64,000 nt of DNA from Halorubrum rutilum. GTDB lineage: Archaea; Halobacteriota; Halobacteria; Halobacteriales; Haloferacaceae. Each line of letters opens with the position of its first letter. Position 1 is the first letter of the stretch. The stretch spans positions 310,001 to 374,000 of the forward strand of contig NZ_JANHDN010000005.1 of assembly GCF_024494565.1 (NCBI RefSeq). The letters are read 5' to 3'. This document shows positions 1-8,183 of this stretch, one piece after another. The notes beneath the pieces are model-generated. The model was not told where the DNA came from. It saw only the letters and a list, made by a program, of their open reading frames with translations, and ran no database searches. Made by a program: the position numbers and the translations under genes.

Positions 1-29
1 TTATGAGTGATACCATTGTACCACACAGT

Positions 30-305
30 ATGAGCACCGACGCGAACACCGGCGACGACCGGATGGAGAAGATCAACGTTCGCGTTCCGAAGTCCCTGCT
101 GGACCGGATCGACGAGGAGTGGGAGCGACGGGGATACGCGAGTAAGTCTGAGGCGATTCGCGACGCGTTACGTGACTGGGTGGACCCGTCGGTGACGCTC
201 TCCGAGGAAACGTTATCTGACCTGGCAGAGAGCCGCGAGCAGGCGGAGCGCGACGAGACGGTGTCGGCCGACGAGGCCCGAGAGCGACTGGGACTAGATG
301 ACTGA
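30..305 (+). CDS. Ribbon-helix-helix antitoxin (RelB/ParD-like)
   Basis: A 91-residue acidic protein. The segment just after residue 11 (EKINVRVPKSLLDRIDEE, then ASKSEAIRDALRDW) has the pattern of a ribbon-helix-helix DNA-binding domain: a short beta strand followed by two helices. The C-terminal half is charged and probably wraps the toxin. The stop codon overlaps the next gene by 8 bases, the usual arrangement of an antitoxin ahead of a RelE toxin. ATG codons lie at 3, 30 and 63. I chose 30 because TTATGAG at the window edge sits about 27 bases before it, which fits a leaderless start. Such antitoxins normally repress their own operon; that is inferred here. The promoter is cut by the window edge. 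Confidence 0.82.
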   Translation: MSTDANTGDDRMEKINVRVPKSLLDRIDEEWERRGYASKSEAIRDALRDWVDPSVTLSEETLSDLAESREQAERDETVSADEARERLGLDD

Positions 306-561
306 GGTCGAGTACACGGAACAGGCGCTCTCCCATCTCGAATCTCTCGATCCACAGTCCGCCGATCGGATGATGAACAAGATCGACGAGGCGACCGAAT
401 GGACCGAACACCGGTTGGAACCGCTCTCCGGGTATCCGTACTACAAGCTGCGAGCCGGCGACTATCGGGCCGTCGTCGCGTGGGATCGAAGTGCCGGGAT
501 CATCCGTGTCGAGGCCGTTGGCCACCGTCGGAACATATACGATCGACATCTTCCTCCCTGA
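298..561 (+). CDS. RelE/ParE-family toxin
   Basis: An 87-residue protein of typical RelE/ParE size. It opens with EVEYTEQALSHLESLD, has a central GYPYYKLRAGDYRAVVAWD and ends VEAVGHRRNIYD. This is the conserved order of RelE-type ribosome-dependent mRNA endonucleases, in which the C-terminal Arg/Tyr cluster acts on RNA. It begins inside the antitoxin gene with an 8-base overlap, so the two should be translationally coupled. Family membership is read directly from the sequence. RNase activity is expected from the family, but ParE-type gyrase poisoning cannot be excluded. Confidence 0.82.
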   Translation: MTEVEYTEQALSHLESLDPQSADRMMNKIDEATEWTEHRLEPLSGYPYYKLRAGDYRAVVAWDRSAGIIRVEAVGHRRNIYDRHLPP

Positions 562-645
562 GAGGATTCCCTTCGATCATCCTCCCCGCGATCGTCTCCT
601 TCCGCCATCCCCACGAGTTTCCGGGTGGCGCGAGATCGGTCGCCC

Positions 646-1512
646 ATGGCTTCAGACACCACTGGGCGGAGCGACACGTTCGACATCGGCGGCGACCTAA
701 CCGTCAACCGGCTCGGCTTCGGCGCGATGCGGGTAACGGGCGAGGACATCATTGGACGCCCGGCCGACGAGGAGGCGGCCAAACGGGTCATCAGGCGAGC
801 GGTCGACCTCGGCGTCGACTTCGTCGACACCGCCGACTCCTACGGGCCGGGCGTCTCGGAGCGGCTGATCGGCGAGGCGCTCGGCGACCCCGACGAGGTC
901 GTCGTCGCCTCGAAGGCCGGACTGCTCCGCAACCGCGAGGGCGACTGGCTCCCCCACGGCGACCCGGACTTCCTGAAGAATCAGGTGCTGTGTAGCCTCG
1001 ACCGGCTCGACACCGACACGATCGACCTCTATCAGTTCCACCGCCCGGACCCCGACACCGACTTCGAGGCGTCGGTCCACGCGTTCGCGGAGATGAGAGA
1101 CGCCGGCCAGGTCGCCCACGTCGGTCTCTCGAACGTCACCGTCGAGCAGCTGGAGACAGCCATGGAGATCGTCGACGTCGCCACCGTCCAGAACCGGTAC
1201 GACGTCGGCAACCGCGACGACGAGGACGTGCTCCGCGCCTGCGAGCGCGACGACATCGGCTTCATCCCGTGGGGGCCGACGTACGCCGTCGACGACGAGG
1301 GCGTCGCGGAGGTGCTCGATGAGGTCGCCGAGCGCCGCGGCGCGACGCCGCGGCAGGTCGCGCTCGCCTGGCTGCTGGAGCACTCCGACGCGACGCTTCC
1401 CATTCCGGGCACGTCGAGCGTCGAGCACCTCGAAACGAACGTCGCGGCCGCGGAGCTGTCGCTGACGGGCGAGGACGTGCGCGCGCTGGACGGGATCGAC
1501 CCGCAGGCGTAG
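646..1512 (+). CDS. Aldo/keto reductase
   Basis: A 288-residue protein with the (beta/alpha)8 pattern of aldo/keto reductases, NAD(P)H-dependent reducers of carbonyls. The catalytic tetrad is complete: Asp61 and Tyr66 in FVDTADSYG, Lys90 in VVVASKAG and His132 in DLYQFHRPD. A cofactor-binding segment (PIPGTSSVEHLETNV) lies near the C-terminus. The length matches the shorter bacterial/archaeal branch of the family. An in-frame GTG at 625 exists, but ATG at 646 begins just before the domain and is preferred. The physiological substrate cannot be told. It lies alone between the toxin-antitoxin pair and purA, convergent with purA. Confidence 0.88.
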   Translation: MASDTTGRSDTFDIGGDLTVNRLGFGAMRVTGEDIIGRPADEEAAKRVIRRAVDLGVDFVDTADSYGPGVSERLIGEALGDPDEVVVASKAGLLRNREGDWLPHGDPDFLKNQVLCSLDRLDTDTIDLYQFHRPDPDTDFEASVHAFAEMRDAGQVAHVGLSNVTVEQLETAMEIVDVATVQNRYDVGNRDDEDVLRACERDDIGFIPWGPTYAVDDEGVAEVLDEVAERRGATPRQVALAWLLEHSDATLPIPGTSSVEHLETNVAAAELSLTGEDVRALDGIDPQA

Positions 1513-1548
1513 CGACGGCCGAGCCGGAGGGAGAACCGCTCCGCCGCG

Positions 1549-2901
1549 CTACTCGTCGAACGGGTTCGTCAGCTCGACCGTCTCCTCGCGGTCGGGGCCG
1601 ACGCCGACCGCGTAGACGGGCGTGTCGGTCTCGTCGGCGAGGAACTCCAGGTACTCGCGGGCCGCCTCCGGGAGGGCGTCGTAGCCGGCCTTGGCGACCG
1701 CGGCGGAGTCGAACTCCGCCCAGGTGTCGAGCGTCTCGTACACCGGCTCGCAGCGCTCCCACCGGTCCGGCGTGGTCGGGACGGTATCCCGCTCCTCGCC
1801 GTCCAGCTCGTAGGCGGTGCACACCTTCAGCTCGTCGAGCCCGGCGAGCACGTCGACGTGGTTGACCGCGAGCCCCGTGAAGCCGGAGACCCGCGCGGCG
1901 TGGCGCAGCATCGGGAGGTCGAGCCAGCCGATCCGGCGCGGGCGACCCGTCACCGTGCCGAACTCGCCGCCCTTCTGGCGGATGTCGTCGGCGAGCGACT
2001 CCTCGTCGGCGTCGCCGTCGAGCTCGGTCGGCATCGGCCCCTCGCCGACCCGCGAGAGGTACGCCTTCACGATGCCGACGACCTCGCCCGCGCCGACGTT
2101 CGTGACGCCGAGGCCGGACCCGACCGCGGCGCCGCCGGCGGTCGGGTTCGAGGAGGTGACGAACGGGTAGTTCCCGTGGTCGACGTCGATGTGGGTGCCC
2201 TGCGCGCCCTCGAAGAGGATCTCGTCGCCCGCCTCGTGGCGTCGGTGGAGGTAGTCGGAGCAGTTGACGGTCATCTCCTCGTCGGCGAGCCGCTCGCCGA
2301 TCCCGGCGAACTCCTCGTGGAGCGCGTCGACGTCGAACGCCGCGGCGCGGTCGTCGTCGGCGAGGTCAAGCCCGTACACGTCCTCGACGAGCGCGCGCTT
2401 CTGCGGGACGGCGTACGCCAGCTTCTCGCGGAGCACGTCGGGGTCGAGCAGGTCGGCGACCCGGATCCCCCGTCGCCCGGCCTTGTCCTCGTACGTCGGG
2501 CCGATGCCGCGGCCGGTCGTGCCGACCTCGTCGCCGGCGTCGTCGTCCGCCTTGATCTCCTCCTCGATCCCGTCCAGCACGCGGTGGTACGGCATGATGA
2601 CGTGCGCGCGGCGGGCGACCCGCACGTCGGGGTCGAGCCCGCGCTCGCGGAGGTCGTCGATCTCGGTGAACAGCGTGCGCGGGTTGACGACGCAGCCGTT
2701 GCCGAGGACGCCGACCGTCCCCCGGACGGCGCCGCTCGGTACCAGCGAGAGCTTGTACTCCGCGCCCCCCTCGACGACGGTGTGGCCGGCGTTGTCGCCG
2801 CCCTGATATCGGACTACGACGTCCGCGTCCCCTCCCCACCGGTCGACGAGCGCGCCCTTGCCTTCGTCGCCCAGCTGGGAGCCGACGATGGTGAGTGTCA
2901 T
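1549..2901 (-). CDS. purA: Adenylosuccinate synthetase
   Basis: Joins IMP and aspartate using GTP to form adenylosuccinate, the first committed step to AMP, in the cytoplasm. The 450-residue length is normal. The N-terminus carries the P-loop-like GDEGKGA at residues 11-17 with catalytic Asp12, and the conserved His40 in NAGHTVV. Further motifs include TTGRGIGPTYEDK, FEGAQGTHIDVDHG(N)YPFVTSSN and TGRPRRIGW. It is divergent from a small helix-turn-helix gene. A TATA-like box (GGTTTTACC on the coding strand) lies about 29 bases before the ATG, which fits a leaderless start. purF lies 38 kb away, so the purine genes are scattered. Confidence 0.97.
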   Translation of the reverse strand: MTLTIVGSQLGDEGKGALVDRWGGDADVVVRYQGGDNAGHTVVEGGAEYKLSLVPSGAVRGTVGVLGNGCVVNPRTLFTEIDDLRERGLDPDVRVARRAHVIMPYHRVLDGIEEEIKADDDAGDEVGTTGRGIGPTYEDKAGRRGIRVADLLDPDVLREKLAYAVPQKRALVEDVYGLDLADDDRAAAFDVDALHEEFAGIGERLADEEMTVNCSDYLHRRHEAGDEILFEGAQGTHIDVDHGNYPFVTSSNPTAGGAAVGSGLGVTNVGAGEVVGIVKAYLSRVGEGPMPTELDGDADEESLADDIRQKGGEFGTVTGRPRRIGWLDLPMLRHAARVSGFTGLAVNHVDVLAGLDELKVCTAYELDGEERDTVPTTPDRWERCEPVYETLDTWAEFDSAAVAKAGYDALPEAAREYLEFLADETDTPVYAVGVGPDREETVELTNPFDE

Positions 2902-2925
2902 ACGGCCCGGAGGTTCCGGCCGGGG

Positions 2926-2934
2926 GGTAAAACC
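2926..2934 (-). promoter_or_regulatory. TATA-like box of purA
   Basis: GGTTTTACC on the minus strand, centred about 29 bases before the purA ATG, the usual spacing for a leaderless haloarchaeal promoter. The rest of the 327-base gap to the divergent gene (2902-3228) holds no other gene that I can support. Confidence 0.5.
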
Positions 2935-3190
2935 GATTACGGTCCGCGGACGCGATCACCCCACGGACGTGTATCACACCGCATCGCGTCAGTCCGAAAT
3001 ATGCCCGTTCGTGCGGTCGAAATCCGTTCGTCCGCACCGTCGACCCTCCGCACGCGCTCGCCCGCGGCGGCGCTTCGGTTCGCTTTCGGTCGGACCATAC
3101 CGGGGGCCTCACCGGCCGAACCGATCGAACGCGTTAACTACTGGCACGTCGAAGCGTGTGATCGTCCCACCCGGTCCCGCCCGCCGACAG

Positions 3191-3201
3191 CAACTTTTAA
3201 A
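3191..3201 (+). promoter_or_regulatory. TATA-like box of the small HTH gene
   Basis: An A/T-rich ACTTTTAAAC stretch centred about 32 bases before the ATG at 3229. It argues for that start over an in-frame upstream ATG at 3001. Confidence 0.5.
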
Positions 3202-3228
3202 CGGGGGCATGACGAGTTAACATGTGCC

Positions 3229-3534
3229 ATGATAGATCGACTAGAGAAGGAGGTAGACATGCTGGAACGCCACCTCCAAGTCCTGCGGATGGTCATCGAG
3301 AACGAGCCGATCGGCATCGTGAAGATGTCGAACGAGACCGGCTACCCCCACCACAAGGTCCGCTACTCGCTGCGCGTGCTCGAAGAGGAGAACCTCATCG
3401 AACCGTCCAGCCAGGGCGCGATCACCACCGAGCGGACCCACGAGTTCGTCGACGAACTCGACGAGAAGCTCGACGAGACGGTCGACAAGCTCGGCTCCAT
3501 GCGGATCGACGACGCCGCAGAACTCGAGAACTGA
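3229..3534 (+). CDS. Small winged-helix-like DNA-binding protein
   Basis: A 101-residue protein. Residues 1-25 form an amphipathic helix (MIDRLEKEVDMLERHLQVL). A helix-turn-helix follows (MVIENEPIGIVKMSNETGYPHHKVRYSLRVLEEENLIEPS), with the look of a winged helix: helix, turn, recognition helix, then a short wing (QGAITTERT). A C-terminal helix could mediate dimerisation. I recognise this as a haloarchaeal conserved regulator-like family but know no assigned role. It is divergent from purA across 327 bases, so it may act on the shared region; that is inference. The reading frame stays open upstream to an ATG at 3001, but that extension is low-complexity and lies before the likely promoter. Confidence 0.8.
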   Translation: MIDRLEKEVDMLERHLQVLRMVIENEPIGIVKMSNETGYPHHKVRYSLRVLEEENLIEPSSQGAITTERTHEFVDELDEKLDETVDKLGSMRIDDAAELEN

Positions 3535-3707
3535 ACGCCCACGTTCGTCCGCACCGCCGGCCGCGAGTCCGCGTTTTGATCTCGAGTCACCGCCCCCAGT
3601 CGCGTCGCGCGTTACGGACGGTAGCCCCGGCGCCGCTCGCTCCCCGTCTCTCGTCTCCGTCACTCGTGCCGTCTCGGTCGCCCGTGCCCCGGCGCGAACG
3701 CCCCGGG

Positions 3708-6083
3708 CTACAGGTCGGGAACGGTCATGTGGAAGCCGCCGTCGCGCGCCTCGACCAGACAGAGGTGGTACCCCCGCTTGCGCGAGAGCTTCACGAAGCT
3801 CGCGCGCTTCGACCGACTGAACAGCCCGCCGCCGACGGCGTCGCTCGCGGTCTCTAACGCGCCCGGCTCGAAGAAGCTCTCCGTCACGGCGAACGCCGCC
3901 GCGAACGAGTCGTTCGACTCGGCGATGTCGCGGCCGTTGCCCACGAGCGACTCCAGGGTCCCCTCCGCGGTCGGGTCCCGGCTGTCGTTGAGGTCGGCGA
4001 CGAACAGGGGGTTCCCCATCCGGTCGCGCAGGACGAGGTCGAACGTGCGCTGCTCGCGCGTCTCCCCGCCGTTCTCGCGGATCGCGATCGACACCGACCC
4101 CCCGATCTCCGCGCGGTCGACCTCGGGGATCGCGTCGTAGAGGTCGCGGAGGACGCCCTGGTTCCCCGTCCCGCTCACCTCGAACGGGAGGTCCTCGACG
4201 AGCCAGCGGGTGAACCCGTACTCGATCGTGTCGCGGAGGAACTCCTCGTACGGTCGCCCGTCGACCGCGAGCCCCTCGGTCTCGAAGCTCGTGTGGTGTT
4301 CGATCCGGAGGTTCTCGCGGAGGGCGTCGCGGTCCACCGCCCCGTCGTGGGCGTCCTCCAGCGTCGCGCCGCCCTTGGAGTCGTACCTGACGAAGAGGTT
4401 CGTCCCGCTCCGCGCCTCTGCGGGCGAGATCGAGCGGTCGCTCTCGGGGAGCCGGTCGCGGGCCGCGGCGAGCTCGTCGCGCAGCCGGTCGCGCTCCTCG
4501 CGGAGCGTCGAGAGCTCGGACTCCAGGCGGTCGACCTCGGACGCCAGCTCGTCGCGCTCGGCGGCCAGCTCTTCGCGCTCCCGCTCGGACTCCTCCAGCT
4601 CGGCGGCCAGCTCTTCGCGCTCCCGCTCGGACTCCTCCAGCGCGCCCTCCAGCTGTCGGAGCCGCTCCCGCGGCGACCCCTCGCCGCGCGACCCGCCGGA
4701 ATCGCGCGAGCGCTGCGACACGGCCGACCGGTTCGCGCCGCCCTCGCCGGTCGAACGCGGCTCGGGAGACGACTCGTTCGCGGTGTTCGCGGCCGGCCCG
4801 CCGCCGCGGTTCGCCGTCCCGTCCGAGCTGCCGGACCGCCGCGAGCCTCCGGACGTCATCGCGTCGCCGTCGCGGTTCTCCGGCGGGTCGCTCGCTTCCG
4901 ACGGGTCCAGCGCGGGGATGGACTTCTGCTCGCGCCACTGCTCCTCCTCGGAGAACACGTCGTCGTCGGGGCGGGCCCCGTCTCCCCCGTCGCCGTCGCG
5001 GTCCCGACCGGCGGCGTCGGCGGTCCGCGCGTCGCGGTCCCGTCCGTCGGGAGCGTCGACCGACCGCGCGTCGGCGACGTTCGCGGCGCCGTCGGCGGCG
5101 CTCGCCGTCGACGCGTCCGCGCCGACGCCGCCCTCGGTCGGTCCCTCGTCCGAACTCCGGGGTCCGCGCCCCTCGTCGCGGTCGCCCGCCGCGTCGATCT
5201 CGACGGGCGACGGGCGGTCGTCGTCGGCCGGCTCGTCGGCGCTCCGAGCGTCGGGGTCCCGGTCGCCCTCGGCCGTCCCGCGTCCGACGGCCTCCGGGTC
5301 CCGGGTCGTTCCCCCGCCGTTCGACTCGTCGCCCGTCGGGCCGCCGTCGCCGCGGTCGGCGGCCGGGTCCGCGTCGATCGCCTCGCCGTCGGGGTCTTCG
5401 TCGCCAGCCACGTCTCCTGTCGATCCGGCGCTCACCGATCCGGCGCTCGCCGGCGGGCCGGCGTCCGCGTCGTCGTCGGCCTCCCCGTCGTCGTCGGCCT
5501 CCCCGTCGTCGTCGGCCTCCCCGTCGTCGTCGGCCTCCGGACCGCCGGACGGGATCTCCCGGACGCTCAGGTCGACCTCGTAGACGGTGTAGATACCGAC
5601 CTCGTCGTCGGCCAGTGAGAACGCCTTCTCGCCGGTCTCGAGCCGTCGGGAGTTGCCGACGTACGCGGCGGCCATCGACTCGCCGGCCGTGTACGTGACG
5701 TAGTAGTCGCCCGAGAGCACGTTCTCGGAGAGCTCGACGTAGCCGGTGAACCCGCCCTGCGAGAGCTTCCGGTCCGCCTCCGAGAGCGGGGTGTCGTTCG
5801 TGTAGTACTGCGCCCGCGGCTCGCCGCCCCGCTCCTGCATCGCGAACAGGACCGGGAGGACCGGTTCCGGGGCCTCGTACAGCGTCCCCGAGGCCTCCGC
5901 GAAGTCGTCGAGGTCGCCGTCGACCGCCCCGACGACGCGGCCCTCGAACACGAACAGCCACGCCGCCCCGTCGGTCACCGCGCCGGAGAACCCGCCGTCG
6001 ACGAGGCGACCGAGCTCGGCGAACCCGCCAGAGAACTCGCGGGCGTCCCACTCGGCGATCTCCGATCGTCGCTCTGCGTCCAT
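3708..6083 (-). CDS. Large haloarchaeal protein: two-part N domain, disordered linker, coiled coil, C-terminal domain
   Basis: A 791-residue acidic protein of unknown function. Residues 1 to about 190 form a folded region holding two similar stretches: GGFSGAVTDGAAWLFVFEG and later GGFTGYVELSENVLSGDYY, each followed by an Ala/Gly-rich strand. This suggests an internal duplication. Residues about 195-480 are low-complexity Asp/Gly/Ser/Arg and probably disordered, starting with a GEADDD repeat. Residues about 485-555 form a heptad coiled coil rich in Glu/Arg, including an exact duplication of 14 residues. Residues about 565-791 form a second folded domain with FDLVLRDRMGN and LFVADLNDS, which might be a degenerate nuclease-like fold. 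No membrane segment or signal is visible. I know homologues only from haloarchaea. Confidence 0.85.
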   Translation of the reverse strand: MDAERRSEIAEWDAREFSGGFAELGRLVDGGFSGAVTDGAAWLFVFEGRVVGAVDGDLDDFAEASGTLYEAPEPVLPVLFAMQERGGEPRAQYYTNDTPLSEADRKLSQGGFTGYVELSENVLSGDYYVTYTAGESMAAAYVGNSRRLETGEKAFSLADDEVGIYTVYEVDLSVREIPSGGPEADDDGEADDDGEADDDGEADDDADAGPPASAGSVSAGSTGDVAGDEDPDGEAIDADPAADRGDGGPTGDESNGGGTTRDPEAVGRGTAEGDRDPDARSADEPADDDRPSPVEIDAAGDRDEGRGPRSSDEGPTEGGVGADASTASAADGAANVADARSVDAPDGRDRDARTADAAGRDRDGDGGDGARPDDDVFSEEEQWREQKSIPALDPSEASDPPENRDGDAMTSGGSRRSGSSDGTANRGGGPAANTANESSPEPRSTGEGGANRSAVSQRSRDSGGSRGEGSPRERLRQLEGALEESEREREELAAELEESEREREELAAERDELASEVDRLESELSTLREERDRLRDELAAARDRLPESDRSISPAEARSGTNLFVRYDSKGGATLEDAHDGAVDRDALRENLRIEHHTSFETEGLAVDGRPYEEFLRDTIEYGFTRWLVEDLPFEVSGTGNQGVLRDLYDAIPEVDRAEIGGSVSIAIRENGGETREQRTFDLVLRDRMGNPLFVADLNDSRDPTAEGTLESLVGNGRDIAESNDSFAAAFAVTESFFEPGALETASDAVGGGLFSRSKRASFVKLSRKRGYHLCLVEARDGGFHMTVPDL
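4556..4639 (-). repeat. Exact 42-bp tandem duplication in a coiled-coil segment
   Basis: Two identical adjacent 42-bp units (4556-4597 and 4598-4639) inside the 791-residue gene. Each encodes 14 residues (LEESEREREELAAE), exactly two heptads, so the duplication lengthens the coiled coil without breaking its register. Confidence 0.9.
5470..5538 (-). repeat. 18-bp tandem repeat encoding GEADDD
   Basis: Four consecutive 18-bp units, the last incomplete, encode an acidic six-residue repeat at the start of the disordered linker of the 791-residue protein. The units are in frame and nearly identical, so the array is probably recent or unstable in length. Confidence 0.9.
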
Positions 6084-6226
6084 CTTGCTTTATGTCGCCT
6101 GCAACGACCCAAATACCTTCCGGACCGTGAGACGGCCGTCTGACGCCGATCGGGCGGGGATCGCCGTCACCGGTCGACGCGCCGGCCGGCGCTTTCGGGC
6201 GAGGGGCCCGTCGCGCCGTCGACCGA

Positions 6227-6700
6227 CTACGCGTCCTCGACGGCCGCGATCGCCTCGCGGCCGAGCTCGATCACGTCCGGCTGCAGGTCGCTCGCGGCCA
6301 GCTCGGCCGGGGTGTACCAGCGCCACGCCTCCGGGTCGACCTCGTCGTCGGCGCCCGGCGCGATCTCGCGGGAGCCGACGCGGGCGTAGTAGAGGTGATC
6401 GACGTGCTGGTGACCCACCGACCCGTCCTCGTGGACGTTGATGTCGTGGAGCATCAGGTGGGCCGGCTCCGGGAGGCCGCGGGTGTTGGGCCCCTCGATC
6501 GACGACCGCGTCGCGACCAGCTCCGCCTCCAGGCCGGTCTCCTCGCGGACCTCGCGGAGCGCCGCCTCGTGCGGGAGCTCGTCGCGGTCGACGTGGCCGC
6601 CGGGCGGGAGGCGGATCCCGAGCCGGTCGTGCGCGTGGAGCGCGGTCGCGCCGTCGTTGACGACGTACGTCGTCGCGGTGAAGTGACGGGTGGTCTCCAT
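6227..6700 (-). CDS. Nudix hydrolase
   Basis: A 157-residue protein that should hydrolyse a nucleoside diphosphate linked to another group. The Nudix box is complete at residues 35-57: G35, five residues, E41, seven residues, then REVREETGL from R49 to L57. The metal-binding glutamates E53 and E54 are present. The N-terminus is ETTRHFTATTYVVND, a usual start for ADP-ribose or mutT-like members. The specific substrate cannot be read from sequence. It stands alone between the 791-residue gene and a TFB gene, all on the minus strand, with 143 bases to one and 153 to the other. Confidence 0.9.
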   Translation of the reverse strand: METTRHFTATTYVVNDGATALHAHDRLGIRLPPGGHVDRDELPHEAALREVREETGLEAELVATRSSIEGPNTRGLPEPAHLMLHDINVHEDGSVGHQHVDHLYYARVGSREIAPGADDEVDPEAWRWYTPAELAASDLQPDVIELGREAIAAVEDA

Positions 6701-6853
6701 ACGCGTCGCTCGGCCCGCGGGTGCTTGTGCGTTCGGAAAGTCGGCGTGCGTCAGGAAAGTCCGGAGCCGAAACGCGGTCGGTCGAGGAACCGGCGGAGCG
6801 TCGACGACGTCGGTCCGTCGGTCGGCGCGCGGCGGTCGGCGCGGTGCCGCCGA

Positions 6854-7825
6854 TCAGCTCAGCGCGACGCCGTCCTCGGCCTCCAACAGCTCGTGGTAGC
6901 GGTTCCGGATAGTGACCTCGCTGATGTTCGCCACGTCGCTGACCTCGCTCTGGGTCACCTTCTCGTTGACCAGCAGGGAGGCGGCGTACACCGCCGCGGC
7001 GGCGAGGCCGACCGGCGACTTGCCGGAGTGGATTCCCTGCGACTTCGCGGTGTCGAGCAGCGACCGGGCGCGGCGCTCGGCCTCGTCGGAGAGGCCGAGG
7101 TCCGAGGCGAACCGGGGGACGTAGCTCTCGGGGTCCGCGGGCTGGATCTCCAGCTTGAGCTCGCGGACGACGTAGCGGTACGTCCGGGCGATCTCGTCCT
7201 TCTCGACGCGGGAGACGGCCGCGATCTCGTCGAGGCTCCGCGGCGTGCCCGCCTGTCGGGCGGCCGCGTACAGCGAGGCCGTCGAGACGCCCTCGATCGA
7301 GCGGCCGGGCAGGAGGTCCTCGTCGAGCGCGCGGCGGTAGATGACCGAGGCGGTCTCGCGGACGTTGTCCGGGAGGCCGAGCGCCGAGGCCATCCGGTCG
7401 ATCTCGCCGAGCGCCTGTTTCAGGTTCCGCTCCTTGGAGTCGCGGGTGCGGAACCGCTCGTTCCAGGTGCGCAGCCGCTGCATCTTCTCGCGCTGGCGGC
7501 TCGACAGGGACTTCCCGTAGGCGTCCTTGTCCTGCCAGCCGATGTTGGTCGAGAGCCCCTTGTCGTGCATCATGTTCGTCGTCGGGGCGCCGACGCGCGA
7601 CTTGTTGTCCTTCTCCTTGGAGTCGAACGCGCGCCACTCCGGCCCGCGGTCGATCTCGTCCTCCTCGACGACGAGCCCGCAGTCGACACACACAGTCTCG
7701 CCGTGCTCGGTGTCGGTCGCGAGCTGGCCGCCGCACTCGGGACATCGCAGTTCCTCGTCCGACGACTCGGTCTCCTCCTCGTCGCCGACGTGCTCCGCCG
7801 TGTACGTTCGAACGTTTTCGCTCAT
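6854..7825 (-). CDS. Transcription initiation factor IIB (TFB), first copy
   Basis: Recruits RNA polymerase to TBP-bound promoters. The 323-residue protein has an N-terminal zinc ribbon (C28, C31, C46, C49), the B-finger/linker ([21 protein letters not shown]) and two cyclin-like repeats, each ending in the family pattern ([14 protein letters not shown] and KSPVGLAAAAVYAASLL). The C-terminal helix-turn-helix that reads the BRE is [25 protein letters not shown] started at the ATG at 7825; an in-frame TTG at 7837 would add four residues. The likely TATA box is about 85 bases upstream, so this gene may have a leader of about 60 bases. A second TFB lies at 23.9 kb; haloarchaea often carry several. 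Confidence 0.96.
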   Translation of the reverse strand: MSENVRTYTAEHVGDEEETESSDEELRCPECGGQLATDTEHGETVCVDCGLVVEEDEIDRGPEWRAFDSKEKDNKSRVGAPTTNMMHDKGLSTNIGWQDKDAYGKSLSSRQREKMQRLRTWNERFRTRDSKERNLKQALGEIDRMASALGLPDNVRETASVIYRRALDEDLLPGRSIEGVSTASLYAAARQAGTPRSLDEIAAVSRVEKDEIARTYRYVVRELKLEIQPADPESYVPRFASDLGLSDEAERRARSLLDTAKSQGIHSGKSPVGLAAAAVYAASLLVNEKVTQSEVSDVANISEVTIRNRYHELLEAEDGVALS

Positions 7826-8183
7826 TGGTTGGTTCAAATGGAGGGAACGAGGGGACCGAGAGACGCTTCTCGGTTGGTTTCCTCACTAACGGGTAAGGAC
7901 CGAACGTATTTAAATCCTCGCTTCGATATCGAGAACGAAAACCGACGGCAGAGCGCATCGCACACGGCGTCACGGCGATAGTAGCTGCCGGTTTCTCGTC
8001 TATCGCCGTCGCCGATCGAGTCGCGTCGATCCGTCGATCGCTACTATATAGATATTTCGTGATAGACTCCCCGCCGCACCGGCGCCGCGACGCGGGAGCG
8101 AGTGGGTGGGGACACCGCGATACCAAAGGTGGGGATACCGCGATACCAAAGACACTTATTACGCCCGCGAGTGAGTTCGACCG
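7826..8183. promoter_or_regulatory. Intergenic region with TFB promoter, inverted repeat, orphan TATA box and tandem duplication
   Basis: 358 bases without a supported gene. A strong TATTTAAAT box at 7907-7915 faces the TFB gene. A 10-bp inverted repeat has arms ACGGCGATAG (7972-7981) and CTATCGCCGT (8000-8009). A TACTATATAGATATTTC stretch at about 8041-8057 could be a second promoter with no gene at the expected distance. A 23-bp tandem duplication at 8105-8150 is followed by CTTATTA at 8155-8161, placed 27 bases before the next gene. Confidence 0.5.
8105..8150. repeat. 23-bp tandem duplication before a small membrane-protein gene
   Basis: Two adjacent 23-bp units (8105-8127 and 8128-8150) differing at one position (C versus T). 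The second unit ends five bases before the TATA-like box of the next gene, so the duplication may affect its promoter. Confidence 0.9.

Noticed and set aside
3001..3228. Upstream in-frame ATG that would lengthen the small helix-turn-helix protein by 76 residues
   Set aside because: The extension is Arg/Ala/Pro-rich and lies ahead of a good promoter box near 3196.
3241..6051. A 936-codon minus-strand frame overlapping the 791-residue gene
   Set aside because: Arg/Gly-rich out-of-frame product; the other frame has folded-domain and heptad patterns.
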